Part shown: piece by piece, positions 19,806 through 30,393 of the stretch
Numbering within the stretch: position 1 is the stretch's first letter
Layout of the letters: the number at the start of each line of letters is the position of its first letter
Assembly: GCA_964035575.1 (NCBI GenBank)
Contig: OZ037901.1
Span: 930,001-994,000 of the forward strand
DNA length: 64,000 nt
Origin: Rhynchopus sp. YZ270_cl-10
Lineage: Eukaryota; Euglenozoa; Diplonemea; Diplonemida; Diplonemidae
Direction of reading: 5' to 3'
Notes under the pieces: model-generated
Told to the model about the DNA's origin: nothing
Database searches by the model: none
What the model saw: only the letters and a program-made list of their open reading frames with translations
Position numbers and translations under genes: made by a program

Positions 19806-21443
19806 ATGTTCAAACAGCAGCAACAGGGTCAAAGCAGCCGGATCTGGCTTCTGGGTGTGGTGTACGTCGCGATTAGTGTGGTTGTCTTCGTAAATGAGCA
19901 GATGTCCATTGAGAGTGCCAGGCGTCTTACCGCGGTGTCTGATGAAGAGCTGGTGAAGTGCAGGCATTTGGGTTCTTTGGGACGTGGGGAGATTGAGTCT
20001 TATGAGGCGAGGGTGAAGGGGATGGAGTTGGAGATGGGGCAGCTGAAGCAGGCGATTGGTGCGAAGAAAACGGAGTTGCAGGCCATCACCATACAAGCCA
20101 CAAAAGACGCCGCTGCTTTGAAGACCGCCACCGAGCTCCAAACACAACTACAGGCTAAGCTCGACCAAGCTACCGCTGCTGCTGCCGAAGCCTCGCGTGA
20201 TAAGGAAGCGCAAGAAACCATTGTAAAAGAAGCGCACACCATGGCCAAGCAAAACCGCGACCTTGTAGAATCGCTTCGTGACTGCACCCTTGCAGCGAAA
20301 ACATGCACAGAGGAGAAAGGACGCAAGAAGAAGCACAAACATCAGAGACATCATGATGCGTCTGATTCGCATGAAGAGGGTGACGACGCTAGGGAGGGAG
20401 AGGTGGCGGGGAAAGCGGACGCAAAGGAAACAAAAGAAGCAAAACACAAAGGCAACAAACATGAAAAGAAGGCCGAAGGAGGTGGTCATGACGGAAGCGA
20501 GTCTGAGCATAAAGACGTTGAAGAGAAGAGAAAGCAGTCAAGACATGTGAAATCGGATAAGCATGGGTTGAAAGGGGAGGGGGTAGCGCGTAAAGAAGAC
20601 GGAAGTGACTCTGCTCATGTGGACAACTCTGAGGCAGAGGAGAAAGGCGAGGAGAAGGCGAAGCGCGGACACCACGCGAATCTGCACCGTGCATCAGGAA
20701 AGCATGCGCACCGTGTACACGATGGTTCGGACGATGTGCACATCAAGCACGAAACAGAACACTCTGCGTCAGGCAGTGCAGACCACGACTCTCACAGCGA
20801 CAAACACGACGAAGAAAAGGAAAAGGAAAAGGTACACGATGCTGCAGAGAAGCTGGACGCTGTCCTGAAGGAGCGCGCGCAGGACAGCTCTCATGACGAC
20901 CACAAACAGGACGACTCCGCGAGCAAAAACGAGCCGGATGCAGAGAAGAAAACAAAAAGCAAGCACTCAAGCCACCACGCACACTTAGGTGCTCGTGGAC
21001 ATGCAGAGAAGACCGTGAAGGATGCGAAGGACACAACGAAAGACGAAGCAGCCCACAGCAGCGGACGGCAGCACCACGCGGCACAGAAGCGCGACCCTCA
21101 CGATGCGGAGCACTCTGAACAGAAGGAAACCCATCATTCCGACAGCAGCGCCTCTCATGAGATAGACGAAGCAGTCAAACCCGACGCTGACACAGGAAGC
21201 ACAGACGACAAACACGTCAACCACCACCACGTGATAGGCAGACATGATGGCCGTCGTATTGCGAAGGTGCAAGCAGACCACTCAGACGCCTCCACTCACG
21301 GTTCTGACGGACACTCTGCGTCCCAAGAGGGCCACGGTGTGGAGCTGCCCGGCAGCGGCTCGCATGGTGACGCTGATGTTGACACTGAGCTCTCCGAGAA
21401 GGGTTCTGCGCATGGGACACACTCAGACCAAGGGTCGGCGTGA
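19806..21443 (+). CDS. Single-pass membrane protein with coiled coil and His/Asp/Lys-rich tail
   Basis: A 545-aa protein. A short N-terminal stretch is followed by one hydrophobic segment (about 12-30, WLLGVVYVAISVVVF), then a predicted coiled coil (about 60-180), then a long disordered tail rich in His, Asp, Lys, Glu and Ser (180-545) with no folded domain. The hydrophobic segment could be a signal anchor (tail outside or luminal) or an uncleaved signal. It has the same architecture as the next gene at 22194, so the two are probably diverged tandem duplicates. The His-rich tail could bind metal or act as an acid-base or mineral-binding polymer, but this is speculation. No family is recognised. 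Confidence 0.7.
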   Translation: MFKQQQQGQSSRIWLLGVVYVAISVVVFVNEQMSIESARRLTAVSDEELVKCRHLGSLGRGEIESYEARVKGMELEMGQLKQAIGAKKTELQAITIQATKDAAALKTATELQTQLQAKLDQATAAAAEASRDKEAQETIVKEAHTMAKQNRDLVESLRDCTLAAKTCTEEKGRKKKHKHQRHHDASDSHEEGDDAREGEVAGKADAKETKEAKHKGNKHEKKAEGGGHDGSESEHKDVEEKRKQSRHVKSDKHGLKGEGVARKEDGSDSAHVDNSEAEEKGEEKAKRGHHANLHRASGKHAHRVHDGSDDVHIKHETEHSASGSADHDSHSDKHDEEKEKEKVHDAAEKLDAVLKERAQDSSHDDHKQDDSASKNEPDAEKKTKSKHSSHHAHLGARGHAEKTVKDAKDTTKDEAAHSSGRQHHAAQKRDPHDAEHSEQKETHHSDSSASHEIDEAVKPDADTGSTDDKHVNHHHVIGRHDGRRIAKVQADHSDASTHGSDGHSASQEGHGVELPGSGSHGDADVDTELSEKGSAHGTHSDQGSA

Positions 21444-22193
21444 CGTACCGAGATGGGTGGGCGGGTGGGTGGATGGGGGACACTAAGGGGGAGTGGCGAT
21501 GTTGCAGGTGGAGGCAGGTTGTTGCGCGTAGTTCCATAAGCAGAACACATTGTGTTCACACCACAAAATGGTTCAAAAGCAAACAGCTGGGTTGCATCCA
21601 CGAGGTGTCATTCGAGGCGCATTAACAAATTTACCTTTTTTCATTGTAGCTTTCTTTCTTTCATCTTTTTAAGGTGACTAAGCACGAGAGGCTTAGGATC
21701 ATCTTATAAACTTTTCTTTTTTTTTTTCCCCCTTTCCGTTGTGCTTGTCTTTATGTGGGGCGTCTAAATATGAAAAATCGACGCTCCATTTGCAAAATGA
21801 GACTGCATAAACCCCTCAGGCTGGGTCCCCCATACACACACCCGCTCCACACAGCGCGCAGTGGAACAACGTTTAGACCGTTTTTTTTAAGAACGACAAA
21901 AAATCCTTAAACAATAAAAAGGCTTCACAACCTCCCCCCCTATCCACACTTTTTTTGACACAACTTTATCCCCCAACAGAATTTTTTGTGCTTTTTTCCC
22001 CCCGATTCTGATACATTTGGGTGTTTATCTCGGAATTGGAGAATACCATTCTACACATTCTGACTGACAGGAGTTTTTCTGCGGTTTTTTCAGCAAAAAG
22101 TTTGACGAAATTTTGGTCAAACCATGAATGACCTCCTTCCTGATTCACCCCCCCTTTCCTCCATTTCCTCCATTCAGAAAATACAACAAAAAA
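21444..22193. other. Intergenic spacer with one hairpin module
   Basis: Holds a copy of the CTAAGC hairpin module (about 21673-21720). A polypyrimidine tract and CAG lie just upstream of the next start (22170-22177). Otherwise it is AT-rich with homopolymers. Confidence 0.55.
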
Positions 22194-23045
22194 ATGTACC
22201 AGCGATCTAACTCACGGAAATATGCTATTGTGATTGGGATGTACATTGTTGGAAGTATTTATGTGTTTCATGGTGAGCAGGCTGCGCTGACGACTGCGCA
22301 AAACGATCTTCAGGGTGCGAAGGACAGCACGAAGGCTTGCCAGGAGAGTTTAGGGAAGGGGCGCGAGAAGCTGTCCGCTGCGGAGAGCAAGAACGCGGTG
22401 TTGGAGGCGCATGTGGAGCGGCTGCACGAGGAGATTGCGTCGCTGCGGATGGAGAAGGAGGCGATTGCGGAGAAGGTCCGCACTGCAGACGACGAGCTTG
22501 CAAAAGAACGCAGCAGTCTTGACGGCCTCAACGCACGCCTCGCAACATGCGATGCTGACAAATCTGACCTTGATAAGCAAAACGCCAAGCTCCTCAACGA
22601 CATTGAAAGCCTCAAAAAATCCAACAAATCTCCTCAAATCAAACCCGACATTGTCAAAGAAGAGAAAACCGCCCTCCGCGAAGAAGCAGCGGCAGTCATC
22701 CAATCTGTGAAGGAGGAGGTCAAAAAATCAGAGGACACAGAAGAAAAGAAGGGAACGACAGATGACAGCCACTCACTCTCTAACGATGATAAACCACTTC
22801 AAGTGGGGCATAAAAAGGAGCATAAGAAGGAGGGTGGGGATGAGGCATCAAACAGCAACAGTGCTGCAACAGACAGTCACTCTACCGGTGAAGCAGGGGA
22901 CGTTGCGGATCTCAACACCAACAAAGAGAACACAAAAGAGGCAATGGGCAGTGCTTCCGGTGATACAGATGCCAAGGAGGGTGATGCCAAAGAAGAGGAA
23001 AAGGAAGACCAAGGAGAAGACATGAAAGCCAAGGATGAGGAGTAA
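22194..23045 (+). CDS. Single-pass membrane protein with coiled coil and charged tail
   Basis: A 283-aa protein starting at MYQRSNSRKYAIVIGMYIVG. This start is chosen because a CAG acceptor-like site lies just upstream and the hydrophobic segment (about 9-26) then sits at the N-terminus. A heptad-rich coiled coil spans about 30-150, with regular Leu and Glu/Lys. The tail (160-283) is disordered and rich in Lys, Glu, Asp, Ser. It lies 750 bp downstream of the 19806 gene with the same orientation and plan, which suggests an old duplication. I do not recognise a family. Confidence 0.7.
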   Translation: MYQRSNSRKYAIVIGMYIVGSIYVFHGEQAALTTAQNDLQGAKDSTKACQESLGKGREKLSAAESKNAVLEAHVERLHEEIASLRMEKEAIAEKVRTADDELAKERSSLDGLNARLATCDADKSDLDKQNAKLLNDIESLKKSNKSPQIKPDIVKEEKTALREEAAAVIQSVKEEVKKSEDTEEKKGTTDDSHSLSNDDKPLQVGHKKEHKKEGGDEASNSNSAATDSHSTGEAGDVADLNTNKENTKEAMGSASGDTDAKEGDAKEEEKEDQGEDMKAKDEE

Positions 23046-24699
23046 AAAAGGGGGGACAAAAGGAGGGTCGTGTTAAATATAAAATACCGTTAATAATGGG
23101 TCCATGGGTCCATGGGTCTGAATTTTTTTTTTGAATAATCAAGCCTTGCGAAATGGAAATGGAAAAACGACGGATGGTGTGTGCCCGCCTCAGCGGATTT
23201 TGGTTTTTTTCACTAACGTACACCTGACTCACATCCATCAGTGAATAAACACAAAAATCTTTTTGCGGTGCGATAAACGAAAAAAAAAAAAAAAAAGGTT
23301 TTGGGCAACGAAAAAAAAGTTTTGTCTTTCGTTTATGATTTATGATTCATTGTCATATCCTGAAGTTGTTTTCTATTTTTGTTTCACAAAAAAAAATTCA
23401 GAATTCACAAAAATTCACGGAAATTCGCAAAGATTCGCACATATTCACGGAGATTCACGTCTGGGATTATGCACACAAAGAACATGACGTGATTAGGACA
23501 ACACACTGTTTCCATCGGATAATTTAATAAAAAAACGGGGTCGTGAATGGGTGATTGGGGAGAGGCAATATAAGAAAACGGTCAAAAAGAAAAGAAGAAA
23601 AAAAATGAATTCTGAGTAAAACCCTCTCCCCCCAACGTTAGGCATTTCTTTATTTCTTTTTTCAGAACAAAAATGAAACTGTGTTTTGCTCGCCTGTTGC
23701 TTTTGGTACAATTAATCCACATTGGGTAGCAAGAGATGAAAACGTAGTGTATATATCTGCACCCCGCGTTGAGGTGTCTGCGCGTTATCCAATCCACGTT
23801 TTTTTAAAAGGTACACTGTCACGAGAGGGCTTTGTATGTTAAGTCAACCTTTTTTTGTTATTATTTCAAGGTGACTGTGCAGTTCATCTTACCCACCGTG
23901 CTTTATTTTTTCAAGATTTAAAAATTTATTTTTTGTATTGAAAGAGGCGTGTGCACACGTTAGACACACGAATCTTTATAATTTTTCTTTTATTTTCACT
24001 GGAAAACGGAAACAAAACACATAAATGCTTCAGTGCCAAACGCCCATAGAGACGTTTGCATTTTTCAAAAAACAAAAAAAAATTGATACTAATTTTTGAA
24101 GCGAAGATGATGACGTACCCTTCTTGAGGCTCTTTATTCCAGTCTTTGTTTTAAAAGGTAACTAAGCACAGAGACGGCTTAGGTTCATCTGACAAACGTT
24201 TCTTCTTTTTTTTTCAGTGCCTGCTCCCGAGGTGTTTTTTTTTTTTTTGCACTATCAAACTTTACTTTATGTTCAGATGCCAACCCCTCGAAATGGGTGG
24301 TTCATCTTAGTAACTTTTCCCTTTACACTGATATTGCAAGCTTTTTTGGAACCTGCACCCTACAGAGCCACACAGGAGGGGGTAACAGAGCATCGGGAAC
24401 GAGACAATAACCTCCCTCCTACCTTCTTCAGGCTATTTCAGCATGAACCACTGCAAACATTTCAATTAATACCCAAAAAACGGGAAAAAAAAAAAAAAAA
24501 AAAAAAAGAAATACAGGTCTCCCTTCCCCCGCTGTGAGGTTGTGTGACACAACCTCTATATAATAAACGATTAAAAAAAATGTCCCCTTTTTTTCTCCCG
24601 TTTTTCCCTCCAATTTCAACATTTCTTTCTAGAGTGTTAACCTCGAAATTTTTTTTTGTTTCATTCACTCCTTCTCCCCTTCTCTTCAGCAAGGATGGG
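23046..24699. other. AT-rich spacer with several short repeat modules
   Basis: Contains a 10-bp minisatellite (23399-23459), an ACGAGAGGGCTTTG module (about 23815-23867, running into an AG-GT) and two modules in tandem at 24157-24275 (hairpin type, then GTGCCTGC type, each ending in a pyrimidine tract and CAG). No gene seen. Confidence 0.6.
23399..23459. repeat. 10-bp minisatellite (ATTCACNNAA-type)
   Basis: About six imperfect 10-bp units beginning ATTCAC or ATTCGC. A related TTCACAAC array occurs at 2030-2085. Confidence 0.85.
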
Positions 24700-25080
24700 A
24701 TGATTTCTAAAGCGGATGATGAGTGTTGGTGGCGGCGGCGTGAGGTGGTTGTGGGGCAGGCAGTACGCTTTCGGCACAGGCGGACGTACGCAGAGTGGCG
24801 GAGAGGGAAGGTTGAGAGTGCCGTGGTTGCACGCAGTGCACGCCGTGCCGAGGAACGTACAGCGCGCGATGCTGTCGATGATCTGCACAGCCGCCGCACT
24901 GCCCGCCACCGCTTGCTTCTCCTCAAGGGAGCCATACCCAGAATAGCCGCCCACACCGGAGCAGCCCGCCGCACCACCCCAGCAAGACCCGCCACCGCAC
25001 GCACACTCAACTCCTTCCAAAGAGTCCTTCGCAGCCTCACCCCCTCCCTCCCACCATCCAAGCCTGGCTTCTGTCGATAG
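24700..25080 (+). CDS. Small basic protein, unknown function
   Basis: A 126-aa protein in a GC-rich island flanked by AT-rich DNA. The ATG lies just after a pyrimidine-rich stretch and CAG at 24682-24690, as for several genes here. The sequence is rich in Arg and Ala (for example RFRHRRTYAEWRRGKVESAV), with an amphipathic helical middle. A basic, RNA-binding or organellar protein is possible, but no family is recognised. The other plus frames and a minus frame over the same island give Gly- and Cys-rich low-complexity sequence and look like shadows. Confidence 0.5.
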   Translation: MISKADDECWWRRREVVVGQAVRFRHRRTYAEWRRGKVESAVVARSARRAEERTARDAVDDLHSRRTARHRLLLLKGAIPRIAAHTGAARRTTPARPATARTLNSFQRVLRSLTPSLPPSKPGFCR

Positions 25081-25234
25081 CGGAATAGCAAACAAAACGA
25101 ATCAGACCACGGAGTTTCCACTCTTAGATGATTTTTTTGTTAGATGTTCAACCATGAAATGGATATAGGAGCGTGCCATCTCCCAAAAGGTAGAGGGCTT
25201 TGTATTTCAAGTCAAAAAAAAATTTTTTTGGGGG

Positions 25235-26166
25235 GTGTACCAGGGTTCTAGCTCAGAAGAAAAAAAAAAGAAACGGAAAAGGTGGCTCAAAAAAATTTTT
25301 TCTGCGCTTCGCGCGCAGGGATTACGCAGCTCCCCCAAAAATAAAAAAAGTACGTATGGATTTTCAACACGTACAATTCTAAGCAAAAACAATTAAAAAC
25401 CGCGCGCGCTTCGCGCGCGCTCTCCCTGGCAAAGTTGGTTGAGAAGGGTTGTGAAAGTTCGAAGAACTGGAGAAATCATCAGTCATGGCATCCAAATGTT
25501 CCTGGCGAAGCCACGGTACGCAACATTTTTAAAAAATCTTGACATAAAATGGCACTTTCGTTGGTAACTATGGTCCAGTTCCGTAAACTTTACTTCCATA
25601 TTTTGCTAAAACGAAAGTTTCTGGCGAAGCCACGGTACGCAACATTTCTAAAAATTGCGCTTAAAATTGCCCATTATGTCATGGGAAGGGTGTATTGCAA
25701 TCTAGCGCCGCAGGCGCACGGTACGCTACTTTTTTCTTTCGCCATGCTGCATGCTCCTTTTCCGGTAAAATAGAAAATTGTCTCCTACAAATAGAATTCT
25801 GTAGGGGGTAGGTGAGAGGTGGGGGCGGAGCCCCACTCCTCACCTACCCCACCCCAGCCCCAATCCAAAACCCAAATTACCTACGTATGGACACGTATGG
25901 ACACGTATGGATTCCACCTTTTCAAAAACAATTCACGTATGGATTTCCATACGTTCCACACGTGGAGCATAATCCCTGTTCGCGCGGAAAAATTGACCAC
26001 GCCAAGTCGCTGTTTTTAACAGCAAAGGGGACTGGCTGACGACACTGAGGACCTCCTTGGCCAACCGGTTTTTTGCACCGTGTAAAAAAAACCCAAAAAA
26101 AAAAAAAAAAGAACGGAAAAGGTGGGCCACCTTTTCCGTTCTACTGAGCTAGGACCCTGGGTGTAC
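25235..26166. mobile_element. Foldback-like element with ~50-bp inverted repeats
   Basis: The left arm reads GTACCAGGGTTCTAGCTCAG and then AACGGAAAAGGTGG. The right end carries its inverse (CTGAGCTAGGACCCTGG preceded by CCACCTTTTCCGTT). The right arm is itself part of a 31-bp perfect palindrome at 26111-26141 (15-bp arms, one central base). Inside are triloop-hairpin repeats and CG-rich palindromes but no transposase. Confidence 0.6.
25493..25734 (+). repeat. Triloop-hairpin repeat, copies C1 and C2
   Basis: Two GGCGAAGCCACGGTACGC motifs (25504 and 25624) and one GCGCC-GCA-GGCGC-ACGGTACGC motif (about 25704), each followed by an A/T-rich run. Confidence 0.85.
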
Positions 26167-26249
26167 AACCCTGTACCCCGCACAATTCACCCTTTTCAAT
26201 CCGTCTAACCTTCTCAGGCCGCTCTTGGTAAGCTTGTAGGTATGAACCT

Positions 26250-26402
26250 ATGAAGACCGCGACCTCTGTCGCGATTGACCAGATCCGTGGTGAGCGCCAA
26301 GGCCAGTTCGCGAAGCTCCCTCCATCTCTCCAGGACACCGCCAACTCTGGTTTTGCCTCCAAATACGACGAGGTGCGCAAGTCGTGCGGAGGCAAGTGCT
26401 GA
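26250..26402 (+). CDS. Candidate 50-aa small protein
   Basis: A GC-rich frame beginning MKTATSVAIDQIRGERQGQF and ending KSCGGKC before a TGA at 26400-26402. Codon choice resembles the real exons (C/G at third positions), unlike the surrounding AT-rich DNA. It may be a complete microprotein or the last exon of a longer gene, since CAG-like acceptors lie upstream at about 26216. The C-terminal CGGKC could bind a metal or be lipidated, but nothing proves it. No family is recognised. Confidence 0.45.
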   Translation: MKTATSVAIDQIRGERQGQFAKLPPSLQDTANSGFASKYDEVRKSCGGKC

Positions 26403-26677
26403 TCGGCCGTAAGGGACACTCCACCGCCCTAAGCAAACATAATAACACAAAAGCAACTGTAGTGGGGAACCACCCTCCCACTGTTGCCTTGAAAATCCAA
26501 AAACAAAGTAAAAAAAAAGATCTCAATATTTTCATTGTTTAATTCCCTTGAAGGTTGTCTTTTCCAATATACACCAGAAACTTTTTTTTTTTCAATTTTG
26601 AGGGGCTTTTTTTTCCCACCACATTGCAGGGCGGGGACATTAGAAATAAGAGAAATCGACAAAAAAAAGGTCGTACA

Positions 26678-28192
26678 ATGTTAGCAGGAGTCAACAGATC
26701 GATGCTGCGTAAGGCTGAGCAGGCCTTCAAGTCGGCGGTGTTTGGACCGCTTGCACCATTGCTTACACATGACAGCACGGCGCATAATATTCGCATACAT
26801 ACGCCTCTGTCCGACGCGAGGGGTTTCGAATCAGAGTCAGTCCGGTTTGCGTCTGTTGAGCGGGAGAATGTTGTCGCTTTATCACGCTACCTGGCGCACT
26901 GGAATGCCAACTGCCATGCAGTCGTCACGGATCAAGACATGACGGACTTCTACATGGACATCGAGATGAAGTGCTCCAACTGGGCCGCCGCAGAGCGTGT
27001 GCTGGCCACTATTCTGACCGGGTTCGAGGGGCTGGTCGAGGACGTTCTGGGGGAGGGGAAAATAAAAAAGATTCTTGTTTTGAACGCCTCTGGACAACAA
27101 GGACAGAAGCAGAGCCTTCACGTTCACATTCGTTTGGACCGGCCGTTTCATTCAAAGAAGGATGTGCGGATATTGACACAGATGTTGATACTGCGGGTTC
27201 CACCGACCGTGGCAGGGTGGATCGACAAGGGGCCTACCATCTCGGGGTCGATGAGGATTATGCATGCAACCACTCTGGCCTATACACGACCGTTGATACC
27301 GTTGGACCTGGACTCCCTCGCAGACACGAAGCTCGCCAAGATGCTAAAAAAGTACCAACCCACCAGCGAGCGTGAGGCGATGAACCTCTCACTTATGCGC
27401 CGCTTTCCCACTGAGGTAGACACAGAGTTTGCGCCGTACACCCTTCCGGATCTCAAGCCCAAAGTTTTCGAAGGCCAGCGCGGCAAAGACTTCGCAGAAG
27501 CAACAAGGAACTTCAACGCAGCCACGGCGCTTGCAGACGGCTCCCTCGATGCGCTGCTCAAGTCTCTCCCCCTCGAGTGCGCAACCAACTATGACGAATG
27601 GTCCAAGGTCATGTGGTGCATGAAGTGCATCGCCTCACAAGAATCTGCGGTATGTCATAGCATTGCAACGCAAGCCATAAAAGTGGCGTTAAAGAGGGGC
27701 GCCATCATGATAAACTTTTCTTGTCAGTGCCTGCGTCCCAGAGGCGTTTGCACTATCAACTTCGCATTCTTTGTTTTAGGTTCCACTGATTGGGACGGAC
27801 TGCCTCTCTCTTGCTTCTCACACAAAACTAAATAATTTAAACCCCCACCCACATCCCACATCCCACCCTAAACCTTTGAAGATGCAACATTTGTATTCTT
27901 TCTTGAGTTCAGGATGAGCTGCGTCTATATCAATTAAGTACAAAGCCCTCGGGTAGGTGACATTGTGTACAAACCTTATCTAAGTATCTGTGAGTGTCGA
28001 TACAACACTGCTCTCCACCATTCACAGGCTGAGATGGACGAAGACGTCTACCAGCTGTTCGACGAATTCTCGTCTATCGCAGCAGAAAACTACACACCCG
28101 AGCGGAATATGAGGGCCTGGAAAAACTTGAAGGCACTGCAGCCCAAGATCGGGTGGTACACGCTCAAAAAAATAGCAGCAGAGCGTAGGTAA
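26678..28192 (+). CDS. Primase-like protein (AEP fold + PriCT-2-like C-terminus)
   Basis: Exons 26678-27649 and 28028-28192 join in phase to give 378 aa. Residues about 85-95 contain FYMDIE, matching the DxE metal-binding motif of archaeo-eukaryotic primases. SLHVHI (about 150) matches the SxH motif, and SGSMRIMHATTL (about 190) fits the third motif region. The C-terminus (YDEWSKVMWCMKCI, then VYQLFDEFSS, then IGWYTLKKIAAE) matches PriCT-2, a domain that follows primases in nucleocytoplasmic large DNA virus helicase-primases and in mobile elements. No helicase follows. The gene looks whole and carries a normal GTATGT intron, so it is either a host PrimPol relative or an old virus-derived gene taken up by the host. 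The intron holds one GTGCCTGC module. Confidence 0.65.
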
Positions 28193-30393
28193 GGCCACAA
28201 CCTGGCCTTTTCTTTTCAACGTGCAAAAAATTTAAAAAAAACAACGAAAAAAAAAAGTTTGTCTCACCAAAAAAAAAATAAACAATCGGTCTTCGTCCGA
28301 GGGGCACAGACTTTAGCCCAGTTGTTGGTGCAACGTATTTAACAAGCAGGTGATGTGCGGTAACTTCACTTCCTCCCCTCCTCGCAGGGCTTAGTTGGGC
28401 AGGTAAACGCGTTTACCCTTTTTTTTTATTTTATTTTATTTTTTGAAAATAAGGGTAGCAACGGAAACGTCTTCCTTACATTGTTTTCAAGGGGCAAAAC
28501 CCTTATCACGGTCGGTTTACTATGTTTCTGCCATGCTGCGTGACGTTCCATGTGAAGTTTCAGAAGAAGGAAAACGCAGCAAAAAAAAAAATTTGCCGCA
28601 CAGCTGATGCTGTACGATAACAAATGTGATCAAAGTGACTAAGCATGGAGCTTACGTTCATCTTCTTCGCCCCAGGACTCCCACCACACCAGTGACTACG
28701 ACGATTGACTCCCAGCAAACGCTTCACATTTTTTGGGTCCGTAAAACACCAATTAAAGAAACACGTTTACTTTTTCAAAAAAAAAAAAGGGGGACCGGAA
28801 ACACTTCCGTTTACCTGCCATCATTAGCACCGACCTTCTCCCTGCTTCGACCCCCCCACACCCCCCTTTGTGCACGCGTCCTTTGAGGGCTATCGGCGCT
28901 TTAAAAAAATAACCCGATTTTTTTTCTTCAAAAAAAATACCTCCACTAGATCTCCTTTGCCCCTCCTTCCCCTCGCCCCCTCCTCTCCTGCAAGCGTGAT
29001 GTCTCTTATTGCGCGAATCGCATTTTTTTCTATTCCCCACCCGATAGTGTGTGCGTGCGTGTTTTTTTATTTTTTTGACGCGCCCACGCAGCCCATTTAG
29101 ATTATTTTACATTTTTTTTAAAAAATATACGCACACTACTTTGTGAGCGGAAAGTGTCACATCGTTCACCCAATCGTGCTCCGCAACACCACCCAACAGG
29201 TGAGAGATAGTGTGTGTGGAAGCGTCAACAAGAAAAGGGGGGTGAGGGAACGACACGTGACACTTTTTTTTTTGAGGTGGGAATTGGGGATTTTTTGGTG
29301 TGGATGCTTCAACGCAACACGATACTTAACAACACGAAGAGACACGAGTAACTTTTTTGTGATTTTGGGTTTGGTGTTCCTCGATGGAAAAGCAGGGAGC
29401 GCACCAACTAAGCAAAAGCCGAACACGAGTTTTTTTTTATGTTACTATTGTGTCAGAGCTTTCCTCTCAGAGGCGACAAGATTTTTTAACAAAAAAAAAA
29501 AAAAAAAAAAATACAAACAAAACAAACAATTTGAAACACCCCCTCCCCACAAAAGCAATAGGTCCGATAGATTATCAAACAAAAAAACGGGGGGGTATAG
29601 TGGAGCTCATCCTCGGGTGTCCACACAATACAAAATTATTACAAAAAAAGGGGGGGAAACTGCAAGAAAATAAAGGCATGTATTGCATACATAGTACGCA
29701 ATGACACAACGTATTGGGGTCATATTTTTTTTTTGTATTACAGTGTACACTATTTAAGTCCTGCACTTTGACAATGCGGATTTAATTAGAGATCATTTGT
29801 AATATAAACGTGACCGGTATTCAAAACAAAACAAAATAAAAGCAAAAAAAAAGAAAAAGAGAAAAAAAAACGAAAATATTGACAACAAAACGTTACCCTT
29901 TATACAAACCGTTCAAACCAAACCCCTTTTTTGCAGAGCACTCTATCATTCCCACAGTTTTTTTTTTTTAGTGGTCACTTTGTTTGCAATAATAATGTAA
30001 ACCACACGAAGGCATATTCCACGAATCGCCACCTCTTTTTAGTTTCACCGCGCGCTGCTACATTTTTCCCGAACCGCCTCCGTTCTCTTACGGTACGGAA
30101 CACCCACATCTGACACCCCCCCACCCTTTTCCATAAGCTCGACTGAAATGCGTTTTTTAGCACAACCCTTTGGCATACTCTTTTTCGTCGATTTGCTTTT
30201 AAACCCCTCTCTCTCTCTCTCTCTCTCCACCCCCCTCTCAAAAACCTCCATCCAGGGAAACACAAAAAAACCCCTCTCCCCCGCATATCTAAGGGGTGGG
30301 CGGGGCCGTCCCAAAAAAAAAAAAAAAACACACACATTTTTTTTTTTTTCCATTTCTCTTTCATCTCTCTTCCTTATTCTCAGTTCTTTCGAA
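28193..30393. other. Long AT-rich spacer
   Basis: Contains a hairpin module (about 28595-28673), an inverted-terminal-repeat MITE (29151-29267) and many homopolymer runs. Just before the next gene there is a CT-rich tract with CAG at 30381-30383. No gene seen. Confidence 0.6.
29151..29267. mobile_element. MITE with inverted terminal repeats, copy 1
   Basis: About 117 bp. Ends AAAGTGTCACATCGTTC and, inverted, AAGTGTCACGTGTCGTTC. It recurs in opposite orientation at 46551-46676, sharing CACCTGTTGGGTGGTG and TGTTGACGCTTC internally. No clear target-site duplication is seen. Confidence 0.75.

Larger units (their letters stand above)
25081..26249. other. Repeat-rich spacer with a foldback-like element
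   Basis: Holds inverted repeats at 25235-25285 and 26111-26166, two CGCGC-TTC-GCGCG palindromes (about 25306 and 25406), triloop-hairpin repeats (25493-25734) and ACGTATGGA repeats near 25880-25950. No gene seen before the short frame at 26250. Confidence 0.6.

Noticed and set aside
24661-25095. Minus-strand Gly/Cys/Pro frame opposite the small basic protein
   Set aside because: Low-complexity translation; the plus strand has a start codon after an acceptor-like site and a more protein-like composition, although certainty is moderate.
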